This document shows, in pieces, positions 23,999 to 34,540 of a DNA stretch of 64,000 nt. The stretch's first letter is position 1, and each line of letters opens with the position of its first letter. Source of the DNA: Callipepla californica brunnescens. Lineage: Eukaryota; Chordata; Aves; Galliformes; Odontophoridae. Below the pieces are notes generated by a model. It worked only from the letters and a program-made list of their open reading frames with translations. It was not told the origin of the DNA and did not search any database. The stretch is from the NCBI GenBank assembly GCA_023055505.1, contig JALIRH010000147.1, positions 310,001 to 374,000 on the forward strand. Direction: 5' to 3'. A program made the position numbers and the translations under genes.

Positions 23999-24976
23999 GG
24001 TGTCAGAATGTGACAGTCACAATATCAAAGTATCACAATGTCAGAATGTCAGTGTCACAAGGTTAGAATTTCACAATGCCAAAATATCACAATGTGAGAA
24101 TCTAAAAATGTCACAGTGTCAGAATGTCACAATGCAAAAATGAAAGACTGTCACAATACCAGAAGGTAAAAATTTCACAGTCAGAATATTACAGTGTCAC
24201 AATGTCAGAAGGTCGCATTTTCAGAATGTCAGTACGTGAGGATGTCAGAACGTCACAATGTCACAAAGTGAGAATATGAGAATGTCAGAATAACAGAATG
24301 TCAGAATGTGAGAACGAAATGATGTCAGAATGTGATTATGTGAGAATGTCCGAATTTCAGAATGTCAGAATGTCACAACGTCAGAATGCAAGAATATCAG
24401 AATGTCCTAAGTTGAGAATGTCACAATGTATCTGAATAGAAGAATGTAACATTGGCACAATCTCAGAATGTAACAAAGACATCACATCATAATGTCAGAA
24501 TGTCAGAATTTCACAACTTCACAATGTCACAATGAGAGAATTTCAGAACGCAGCAATGTAACAATCTGAGAATGTCACAATATCAGATTGTCAGAATGTC
24601 AGAATGACAAAATGTGAGAATATCACAATATCACTATGCCAGATTCCCAAAATGCCACGATGTCACAATCTCAGAATGTCAGAATCACAGAATTTGACAC
24701 TGCGAGAATATCACAAAGTCACAAAGCCACAATGTCATAATATCACAATATCACAATGTCAGAATGTCACTATGGCAGATTGTCAGAATGCCAGAACATC
24801 AGAAGGTGAGAATATAAGAATGTCAGAATGTCACAATGTCACAATGAGAGAATATTAGAATGTCACAATGTCAACATGTCAGAATGTGAGAAAGGGAGAA
24901 TGTCATGATGTCAGAATGTCTTAATGTCAGAATGTCAAATCGTCACAACCTCCCAATTAAAATTCAGGGAATATGA
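23999..24976. repeat. 8-bp minisatellite AATGTCAG/AATGTCAC, block 1
   Basis: Tandem 8-bp units, AATGTCAG alternating with AATGTCAC and AGAATGTC variants. Open frames translate to an 8-residue periodic peptide (MSECQNVR-like) because 24 bp equals three units; this is not evidence of a gene. It is continuous with the blocks at 25910 and 27424 apart from two insertions. Confidence 0.92.
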
Positions 24977-24981
24977 CTGTG

Positions 24982-25904
24982 TGTGAAAGACAGCAACTGT
25001 TTTTGACTTTTGTTGTCTCAAAGCTTGCTTCATGAGGTCTTTCTGGCTAGAAGACTCTAATTGACAACTGCTTGGAGAAGCTGATCATCACAAAGGACAA
25101 TAATACTTGTATGGCACCGAAAGTACTACTCCTGTTGATTTATCTGTTGGGCCAGATGTGTTGGGTGGGCACAAATCAACCTAATGCCAGAACACGGAGG
25201 CAGCTAAAGAAAGCAGGATAGACACCCTGTTGTCCCTACAAGACAAGCCTCTCTTAAAACAAAACACCCACATGAATGGTGAGGAGCTTTCCTCCTTCAA
25301 GGTTTGAAAATTTAAAGCAAAACTGACCTTTAGGTTTAATCCCCTCGATAACCAGAGTCTGGAACGTGATGAATATGCATGTGCTATACCTTTAAATAGC
25401 TATTCATTTCTCTCTTACGTGCGCATGTTTGGTGAAGCAATCCCCCATGTACCCAGCGCGCCGCTTGACAGAACTCATTGGTGTGTCGAGTTGCTCAGTT
25501 GGTTTTCTCGACACCACTAAACCAAAGACTTTGAAGAAGAGACTTTCCTGAGGGAAAAACCTCTTTGGAAGAACCCCCCTGCACAGCGCCTGCTTGCTGC
25601 AAAACTTCCCGGCTTTCTCCCATCCCCCGCGGAGACCAGACGAATTCCTGAGACCAACGGACTACGGACCTCGCCAGATCCACGGTGCTGATGCTCTCTC
25701 TTTCTCTTTCTTGCTTTCTGCCAAGTCTCTTCGCTTTTCATCTCTTTTCTATCACCCATCTTCCCTTCCCCATATCCCTAAAAAACTACTTATTGTAATA
25801 AACTGGTTGGGCTAAAATTTGAACCATTGCCTTTTAATCTCACCATCGGGTATACACATACATATAAAGAACCTCATCTCCCTCCTTTATTTTGGAGCGT
25901 GACA
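24982..25904 (+). mobile_element. Solo LTR-like insertion with CTGTG target duplication
   Basis: A 923-bp non-repetitive insert starts TGTGAAAG and ends GCGTGACA. It is flanked by CTGTG on both sides (24977-24981, 25905-25909), and removing the insert restores the array word ATGACTGTGTCA seen uninterrupted near 26855 and 27672. It has a TATA-like TTTAAATA (25391-25398) and a polyadenylation signal AATAAA (25797-25802), the layout of U3-R-U5 on the plus strand. Internal open frames (25495-25815) have no recognisable product. I cannot name the ERV family. Confidence 0.8.
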
Positions 25905-25909
25905 CTGTG

Positions 25910-27080
25910 TCAAAACGTCACAATGAGAGAATATGAAAAAGTGAGAACATCACAATGACCGAATGTCAGAATGTCGCAATTAGAAAATCGGGGAATATCA
26001 AAATGTCACAACGTCACAATGAGAGATAATAACACCAAGTGAATGACAATGTCACAGTGTCACAATGAGAGGATCTCAGAATGTCAGAACTTCAAAATGT
26101 CAAAATGTCACAAAGTCCAAATATCACAAGGACAGAATGTCAGAATGACAGATTCCCACCGTTTCAGAATGTCAGAATGTGGTAATGAGAGAAAGTCAAA
26201 ATATCGGAATGTCAGAATGTCACAAGGAGAGAATGTCAGAGTGTCACAATGCTATAATGTCAAAATGTCAGAACATCAGAAGGTCAGAATATCACAATGT
26301 CACAACGAGAGAACCTCAAAATGTCACCAAGAGAGACTGTCAAACTATCAGAATGTGAGAATGAGTGAATGTCACAATGAGAGATGGCCACAATTTTAGA
26401 ATGCCAGATTGTGAGAATGTCAGAATGTGAAAACGACAGAATGGGAGTGAGTGAATGTCACAACATCAAAATGTCATAACGTCAGAATGTCAGAATGAAC
26501 CAATGTGAGAGTGCCTGAATGTCACAGTATGAGAACGTCACAATATCACAAATCTCAGAATTTCAGTGTCAGAATGAGAGAATGTCACAATGCCACAATG
26601 AGAGAATGTCGCAATTACAGATTATTGATATATCAGAATGTCAGAATACGAGAAAGTGAGAATGTCCCAATGTCAGAATATCAGAATGAGGGAAAGAGAG
26701 AATGTCATGATGCCAGAATGTCAAATTGTCACAAAGTCACAATATCACAATGAGAGAATATCAGAAAGTGAGAATATGCCAGTGAATGAATGACACATTG
26801 TGAGAATGTCAGAATGTCAGAACGTCAGAATATCAGAATTACAAAATCAGGGAATATGACTGTGTCACAATGTCACAAAGAGAGAATATGAAAAAGTGAG
26901 AATATCACAACGACCGAATGTCAGAACGTGACAATGTCACAATGTCAGAATGAGGGAAAGAGAGAATGTCATGAAGTCAGAATGTCAACTTGTCACAATG
27001 CCACAATAGCACAGTAAGAGAATATCAGAAAGTGAGAATTATGACAGTGACTGAATGTCACGATGTGAGAAAGTCAGAAT
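25910..27080. repeat. 8-bp minisatellite, block 2
   Basis: Same AATGTCAG/AATGTCAC unit. A longer word (GGGAATATGACTGTGTCA) recurs here and near 27672, and flanks the solo LTR at 24982, showing a higher-order unit near 0.8-1 kb. Confidence 0.9.
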
Positions 27081-27085
27081 ATTAG

Positions 27086-27418
27086 TATAGGGCAAATAAC
27101 CCCCAAAAAAACACTCCATGGAAATTTTGCGAAAGGCGGTATATTTTAGGTAGGCTTAAGAAAATGGTATACAAACAAGAAGAAAAGAGAGGAGCTCACC
27201 TTGATGATGGTCGAGGCTCGCTAATAACTCCAAAAGGGAGGGATCTCTAACAAGAGAACCTTCCCTGCTGGAGGTCAGCCCTTAAATGGGGTCTTGGCAG
27301 AGGTGGAGTCAAACTCCACCCCTTCCAATCACACTCACTTGTGCCCCTGCAGCTGACTCAGGGCTTGCCTCAGGTGATCAATCAGTGGTTCAGGCCATGA
27401 TTCAACAGTTCCCATACA
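27086..27418 (-). mobile_element. Short LTR-like insertion with ATTAG target duplication
   Basis: A 333-bp unique insert lies between two copies of ATTAG (27081-27085, 27419-27423) in the 8-bp array. Its ends are imperfect inverted repeats (TATAGGG on the left, CCCATACA on the right), so on the minus strand it starts TGTATGGG. A TATA-like TTTAAG is on the minus strand near 27290. Size, 5-bp duplication and ends fit a small solo LTR, but the right end (minus strand) lacks a clean CA, so a non-LTR origin is possible. Confidence 0.6.
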
Positions 27419-27423
27419 ATTAG

Positions 27424-29705
27424 AATGTCAGAATGTCACCATGAGAGTATCTCAGAATGTCACAATGTCAGAATGTCACAATGATAGAATGTCAAAATGG
27501 CAGCATGTGTCTGTGAGAGAATGCCACAATGACAGAATAGAAATATGTCAGAATATAGCAATGAGAGAATGTTAGAATGCAACAATGTCAACATGTCAGA
27601 ATGGGAGAAAGTGAGAATGTCATGATGTCAGAGTGTCTTAATGTCAGAATGTCAAACCTTCACTGTGTCACAACTACAAGATTAGGGAATATGACTGTGT
27701 CAGAAAGTCACAATAAGAGGAGATGAAAAAGAGAGAATATCACAATGACCGAGTGTCACAATGTAAGAAAGTGAGAATGTGAGAATGTCAAAATGTCAGA
27801 ATGACAGAATATCACTATGTCACAATGTCGCAATGTCTCAAGGTCAGAATATCAATATGTAACAGTGTAAGAACGTCACAAATACCACAATGGGAGAATG
27901 ACAGATTGTCACGATTACAGAATTTCAGAATGTGAAAATATCAGAATGTCACAATGTCAGATTCTGAGAATGTCACAATGACAGAATGTCAGAATGAAAG
28001 ATTTTCCAAATTCCAGAATGTCACTATGTCACAACGTCAGAATGACGCATTGTCAAAATGCTAGAATGTCACAATGTCACAAGGTGAGAACATCACAATG
28101 GCAGATTGTCATAATGCCAGAACATCAGAAGGTGAGAATATTAGAATGCCACAATGTCACAATGTCACCATGAGAGTATCTCAGAATGTCACAATGTCAA
28201 AATGTCAGAATGAGGGAAAGAGAGAATGTCATGATGTCAGAATGTCTTAACGTCAGAATGTCAAATTGTCACAACGTCACAATATCACAATGAGAGAATA
28301 TCAGAAAGTGAGAATATGACAATGACCGAATGACACATTGTGAGAATGTCAGAATGCCAGAATGTCAGAATGTCAGAATGTCAAAATGTGTGAATGTCTG
28401 AATGTCACCATGAGAGAGAGTCAGAGTTTTACAATGTCACAATGTGAGAATGTCTGAACGTCAGAATGAGGGAGAGTTAGAATTTCAGAATGTCACAGTG
28501 TCACAATGTCATCATGTCACAATATCAGAATGTTGCATTGTCACAATGTGAGAATGACAGGTTGTCACAATTCCAGAATTTCAGAATGTCAACATGTCTG
28601 AATGTCACAATGTCACAATTTCACTATGTCACAACGCTAGAATGTCATAATATCAGAAAGTGAGAATATCACAATGGCAGATTGTCATAATGCCAGAACT
28701 TCAGAAGGTGAGAATATTAGAATGTCACAATGTCACAATGTTACAATGTGAGTATCTCAGAATGTCACAATGCCAGAATATCAGAATGGCAGAATATGAG
28801 AAAGTGAGAATGTCACAATGTCAAAATGTCAGAATGAGAGAAAGAGAGAATCTCATGATGTCGGAATGTCTTAATGTCAGAATGTCAAATTGTCACAACG
28901 TCACGATATCACAATGAGAGAATATCAGAAAGTGAGAATATGACAATGACCGAATGACACAATGTGAGAACGTTAGAATGTGAGAATGTCAGAATTGGAG
29001 AATGTCACAGAGTCACAATGACAGATTGCCACAATTTCAGAATGTCAGTGTATCACAATGCCACAAAGTCACAATATCAGTATGTCATGAAGATAGAATG
29101 TCACAATGACAACATATGACTGTGACAGAACGTCACAATGTCAGATGATAAATATGGCCGAAAATCACAATGAGAGAATGTTAGAATGTCACAATGTTAA
29201 CATGTCAGAATGTGAGAAAGTGAGAATGCCACAATGCCACGATGTGAGAATCTCACAATGTCACAATGAGAGAGAGTCAGAATTTCACAGTATCAGAATT
29301 TTGCATTGTCACAATGTGAGAATGACAGATTGTCACATTTCCAGAATTTCAGAATGACACAATTCCAGAATTTCAGAATGTCCAAATATCTGAATGTCAC
29401 AATAGCAGAATGTGAGAGTATCACAATGACAGAATGTCAGAATGACAGGTTGTCACAATTCCAGAATGTCACTATGTCACAATGCTAGAATGTCAGAATG
29501 TCAGAATGTGAAAATAGCACAAGGGCAGGTTGTCATAATGCCAGAACTTCAGAATGTGAGAATATTAGAATGTCATAATGTCAGAATGGGAGAATGTCAC
29601 AACGGCAGGTTGTCATAATTCCAGAAGTTCAGAATGGGAGAATATTAGAATGTAACAATGTTGCAATGTGACAATGAGAGTATCTCAGAATGTCACAATG
29701 TCAGA
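27424..29705. repeat. 8-bp minisatellite, block 3
   Basis: Continuation of the AATGTCAG/AATGTCAC array. It changes within a few bases at 29705-29740 into the 11-bp G-rich array. Confidence 0.92.
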
Positions 29706-32700
29706 ATGTCAGAATGCCAGAATAAGAGAAAAGAAAGGTATGAGGAGGCTATGGGGAAGCTATGGGGCAGCTATTGGGCAGCAGTGGGGCAGCTATGGGG
29801 CAGTAGTAGGGCAGCTATAAGGCAGCTATGGGGCAGCAGTGGGGCAGCTATGGGGCAGCTATGAGGAAGCCATTGGGCAGCTATGGGGCAGAAGTGAGGC
29901 AGCAATCAGGCAGCAGTGAGGCAGCTATGAGGAGGCTATGGGGCAGCTATGGGTCAGCTATCGAGAGGCTATGGGGCAGCTATGGGGCGGCGATGAGGCA
30001 GACATGGGGCAGCTATGGGGGAGCAGTGAGGCAGCTATGGGGAGGCTATGGGGCAGTAGTTGGGCAGCTATAGGGCGGCTATGGGGAAGCCATTGGGCAG
30101 CTATGGGGCAGTAGTGAAGCAGCTATGGGTCAGTAGTTTGGCAGCTATGACGAGGCTATGGGAAGGCCATGGGGAAGCGATGGGGCAGCTCTGAGGCAGA
30201 CAAAATGTAGCTATGGGGTAGCAGTGAGGCAGCTATGATGAGGCTATGGGGAGGCTATGGGGCAGCCACGGTGCAGCTATGGGGCAGCAGTGGGGCAGCT
30301 ATGGGCAGCAGTAAGGAAGCTATTGAGAAGGCTATGGGGGCAGCTATGGGGTGGCTATGGGGCAGCTATAGAGCGGCAATGTGGCAGTAGTGGGGCACCT
30401 ATAAGGCAGCTATGGGGCAGCAGTGGGACAGCTATGGGGCGGCTATTAGGCAGCCATGGGGTGGCAATGGGGCAGCAGTGAGGCAGCTATGGGGCGGCTA
30501 TGGGGCTGAAGTGGGGCAGCTATGAGGAGTCTCTTGAGAGGCTATGGAGCAGCTATGGGGCAGCAGTGGGGTAGCAGGAGGAGACTATGGGGAGGCTATG
30601 AAGCAGGTATGGGGCAGCAGTGGGGCAGCTATGGGGCGACTATGGGGCAGCAGTTGAGCAGCTATGGGGCAGCCATGGGGCAGCTATGTGGCAGTAGTGA
30701 AACAGCTATGGTGTAGCTATAAGCGAGCCTTGGGGCAGCAAGGGGCAGTAGTAAGGCAGCTATGGGGCAGCAGTGGGGCAGCTATGATGAGACTATGGGA
30801 AGGCCATGAGGAAGCTATGGGGCATCTTTGAGGCAGACAAAAAGTAGCTGTGGGGCTGCAGTGAGGCAGCTATGGGGCAGCTGTGGGGCAGCTATTGTGT
30901 AGCAGTGAGGCATCTATGAGGAGGCTATGGGGAGGATATGAGGCAGTTATGGGGCAGAAGTGAGGCAGCTATGGGGTGGCTATAGGGCAGCAGTGGGGCA
31001 GGTATGGGGCAACAAAGAGGCAGCCATGGGGCAGCAGTGGGGCAGCTTTGAGGCTACGGGGCGGCTATGGGGCAGTAGTGGGGTAGCTATGGGGCAGCAG
31101 TGAGGAAGCTAAGGGGAAGCAATGGGGCAGCTTTGAGGATGCTATTGGGAAGCCATGGGGCAGCAATGGGGCGGCTATGAGGCAGCGACGGGGAAGCTAT
31201 GGGGCAGCAGTGAGGCAGGTATGGGGCAGTAGTAAGGCAGCTACGGGGCAGCAGTGGGGCAAATATGAGGAGGCTCTGAGGAAACTATGGGGCAGCTATG
31301 GGGCAGCAGTGAGGCAGTTATAGAACAGGTATGAGGCACTTATCAAGCAGCTATGGGTCAGCTATGAGGAGGCTATGGGGCAGATGTGGTGCAGCAGTGG
31401 GGCAGCTAAGGCAGCTATGGGGAGGCTATGGGGCAGCAGTGTGGGCAACTATGAGGAGACTATGGGGAGGCTATGAGGCAGCTATGGGGCAGTAGTCGGG
31501 CAGCTATTGGACGGCTATGAGGCAGCCATGGGGCAGCTATGGGGCAGCAGTGAGACAGCTATGGGGCAAGTATGGGGAGGCTATGGGGCAGCGACGGGGT
31601 GGCTATGGGGCAGTAGTGGGGCAGCTATGGTGAGGTTATGAGGCAGCCATGGGGTAGGTATGAGAAACCAGTGAGGCAGCTATGGGGCAGTAGTGGAGCA
31701 GCTATGAGGCAGCGGTGGGTCAGCTATGGGGTGGCTATGAGGCAGCAGTGGGTCAGCTATGGGGTGGCTATGAGGCAGCCATGGGGCAGCTATGGGACAG
31801 CAGTGGGGCAGCTATGAGGTAGCCATGGGGCACCTATGGGGAAGCAGCGAGGGAGCTATGGGGTAGCAGTGAGGCAGCTATGAGGAAGCTATGGGGAGGC
31901 TATGGGGAGGCTATGGGGCAGATATGTAACGGCTATGAGGCAGCCACGGTGCAGTTATGGGGCAGCCACGGTGCAGCTATGGGGCAGCAGTAAGGAAGCT
32001 ACGAGAAGGCTATGGAGGCAGCTATCGGGTGGCTATGAGACAGCTATGGGGCAACTAGGAGGCAGCCGTAGGGCAGCTATGGTGCAGCAGTGAGGCAGCA
32101 ATTAGGCAGAAGTTGGGCAGATATGGGGCAGCAGTGAGGCAGCTATGAGGAGGCTATGGGGCAGCTATGGGGCAGCAGAGAGGCAGCTATGGGGCACGAG
32201 TGAGGCAGCTATGGGTTAGCTATGAGGAGGCCTTGAGGAGGCTATGGGGCAGATATGGGGCAGCAGTGGGGCAGCTAAGGCAGCTATGGGAAGGCTATGG
32301 GGCAGCAGTGTGGGCAACTATGAGGAGACTATGGGGAGGCTATGAGGCAGCTATGGGGCAGCAGTCGGGCAGATATAAGGCAGCTATTGGGAAGCAGTGG
32401 GGCAGCTATGGGGCGGCTATTAGGCAGCCTTTGGGCACCTATTGGGCAGCAGTGAGGCAGGTATGGGGCAGCTATGGGGCAGCTATGAGGACGTTATGGG
32501 GCAGCTATGGGGCAGCAGTGGGGCAGCAATAACGCAGTAGTGGGGCAGCTATGGGGCAGTAGTGGGGCAGCAATGAGGACGCTATAGGGAGACTATGGGG
32601 CATGTATGGAGCGGCTAGGAGGCAGCTATGGGGCAGGTATGAGGCAGCCATGGGGTGGCTGTGGGGCAGCAGTGAGGCAGCTATGAAGAGGCTATGGAAA

Positions 32701-33680
32701 TGCTATAGGGCAGCAGTGGGGCAGCTACGGAGCGGCTATGAGGCAGCCATTTTGCATCTATGGGGCAGCAGTGGGGCAGCTACGAGGAAGCTATAGGGCA
32801 GCTATGGGACAGCAGTGGGGCAGCTATGGTGCGGCTATGAGGCAGCCATGAGGCAGACACGGGGGCAGCAGTGGGGCAGCTATGGTGCGGCTATGAGGCA
32901 GCCATGAGGCAGATATGGGGCAGCAGTGGGGCAGCTATGAGCAGGCTTTGGGGCGGCTGTGGAGCAGCAGTGGGGAAGCTATGGGGCAGTAGTGGGGCAA
33001 CTATAAGTTAGCAGTGGGGGCAGCTATGGGGCGGCTATGGGGCAGCAGTGGGGCAGCTATGAGGAGGTTATGGGGCAGCCATTGGCAGCTATGGGGCTGC
33101 AGTGAGGCAGCAATGGGGCAGCAGTGGGGCAGCTATGGGGCGGCTCTAAGGCAGCAGTGATGCAGATATCGGGCAGCTCTGAGGAGGCTATGAGGCCGCT
33201 ATGAGGCAGTAGTGGGGCAGCTATGGGGCAGCAGTGGGGTGGCTATGTGGCAGCAATGGGGCAGCCATGGGGCAGGTATGGGGCTGCAGTGGGACAGCTA
33301 TGAGGAGGCTATTGGGCAGGTATAGAGCGGCTATGTGGCAGTAGTCGGGCAGCTATTGGGCAGCTATTGGGAAGCCGTGGGGCAGCTATCAAGCGGCTAT
33401 TATACAGCCATGGAGCAGCTATGGTGCAGCAGTGTTGCAGCTATGAGGAGGCTATGGGGAGGCTATGGAGCAGCTATGGGGCGGCTATCTGGTGGCTATG
33501 AGGCAGCTATCGGGCAGCTCTGAGGAGGCTATGGGGCCACTATGAGGCAGTAGTGGGGCAGCTATGGGGCAGCAGTGGGGTGGCTATGGGGTGGCAGCGG
33601 GGCAGCAGTGGGGCAGCCATGGGGCAGCTATGGGGCTGCAGTGGGGCAGCTATGAGGAGGCTATGGGGCAGCAGTGGGGC
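29706..33680. repeat. 11-bp G-rich minisatellite (GGGGCAGCTAT / GGGGCAGCAGT), block 1
   Basis: Near-continuous 11-bp units, G4 runs separated by 7-nt CAGCTAT or CAGCAGT loops, with GAGGAGGCTAT variants. Many open frames give an 11-residue periodic peptide (GQLWGSSGAAM-like) and are not genes. Relative to the SGF29 first exon at 34.0 kb this would be intron 1; the G-rich strand is the transcription template. Confidence 0.93.
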
Positions 33681-34019
33681 TGCTGGTTTCCCCCCGCTTC
33701 TTTTGTTGGAGTCCTCGCCCCTTCCATGGTTGCCCACCAATGAGGACTAGCTGATCCCTCCCCCACATCGACGGCCCCCGGACCCACAACCCCGACCCCA
33801 GCCCCATAACCCCGACCCCACATCTGCAGCCCCAGCCCCATAACAGAGCCTTCAGACCCCTAACTGAGCACCCGGACTTAGAACCGAGCATCGAGCCCCA
33901 TTAGCCCCAACCCCAGCCCCACATCCCCGTCCCTCACCCAACTCCGCCCCACCCCACCCACACCCTATTCCCCCCTTCTCCCTCCGCCACCCCACTCCTC
34001 CCCCCCTCCCCTTTCCCAC
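33681..34019. other. C-rich, non-coding edge of a CpG island
   Basis: Sequence just downstream (minus strand) of the SGF29 first exon. It is rich in CCCCAACCCC, CCCCATAACCCC and CCACCCCA words. I see no second SGF29 exon and no clear splice acceptor with matching coding sequence. Confidence 0.5.
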
Positions 34020-34096
34020 CTGCGTGTGCGCGAGCAGCCGCTGTAGCTCCCCCAGGAGCTCCACGTTGCGCGACCTCCCCCCCCCGCCAACGCCAT
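34020..34096 (-). CDS. SGF29: SGF29 first coding exon (with a G-run frameshift)
   Basis: Minus strand. An ATG at 34096 begins MALAG..., and the sequence then reads RSRNVELLGELQRLLAHTQ up to a donor (CAG then GTGGGA, 34022-34014). This matches the N-terminus of SGF29, the SAGA histone acetyltransferase-module subunit: conserved are the MAL start, Ser-Arg at 8-9, ELL at 12-14, Glu-Leu at 16-17 and Thr-Gln at the exon end, with the same length of 25 residues. The ATG and the conserved helix are out of frame by two bases because of a run of nine Gs. A run of seven would keep the frame and the human length. This may be a homopolymer error or a real lesion. The CpG island upstream supports a promoter here. 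Confidence 0.75.
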
Positions 34097-34215
34097 GGCC
34101 GAACAGCCCCACCCCCACTGCGCGCGGCTCTGGGAATAGCACTACGCGTGCGCCGGTCCCGGAAGCCGGAAACGGAAGTCCCCCCCCCCCGCAGATGAAC
34201 GGAGCGGTGGAGTAC
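34097..34215 (-). promoter_or_regulatory. SGF29 CpG-island promoter
   Basis: GC-rich, non-repeat DNA directly upstream of the SGF29 ATG with ETS-type cores (CCGGAAGCCGGAAACGGAAG region, 34160-34178) and several CpGs, no TATA box. This is typical of housekeeping genes. It may be bidirectional: on the plus strand an ATG at 34195 starts MNGAVEYYGGGG, but the frame runs into repeats and I cannot assign it. Confidence 0.55.
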
Positions 34216-34540
34216 TATGGCGGCGGCGGGTGGCGGCGCCGCGGAAACCGCGGAAACCGCGCGTTGGAGCGGCGGCGGCGGCGGCGGCTCCGTTGCCGTG
34301 GGAACCGCGGAAACTGCGGAAACTGCGGAAACCGCGCGTTGGAGCGGCGGCGGCGGCGGCGGCTCCGTTGCCGCGGAAACCGCACGTTGGAGCGGCGGCG
34401 GCGGCTGTACGGGAGGCACTGTGAGCTTTGGGGGTGGGGCTGGGCAGGGGCAGCGGCAGCGGCAGCGGCAGCGGGGGAGGGGCGGGGCAGGATTCCGGGG
34501 CCGCGCGGCGCTCTCTTTTTTTCCCCTAGCACTTGTAACA
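34216..34540. repeat. CGG-rich tandem repeats in the CpG island
   Basis: Two copies of a unit of about 77 bp (34259-34335, 34336-34400), each with GCGTTGGAGC then five or six CGG triplets then CTCCGTTGCC, plus short GGAAACCGC repeats and a (GGCAGC)n run at 34449-34473. The island ends at about 34530, where the 11-bp array resumes. Arginine-rich open frames are by-products. Confidence 0.8.

Noticed and set aside
26043..26399. 118-codon frame in the 8-bp array
   Set aside because: By-product of an 8-bp unit (8-residue periodicity); similar frames occur throughout the array.
23999..29705. CRISPR array
   Set aside because: The short units are contiguous without unique spacers, and the sequence context is vertebrate.
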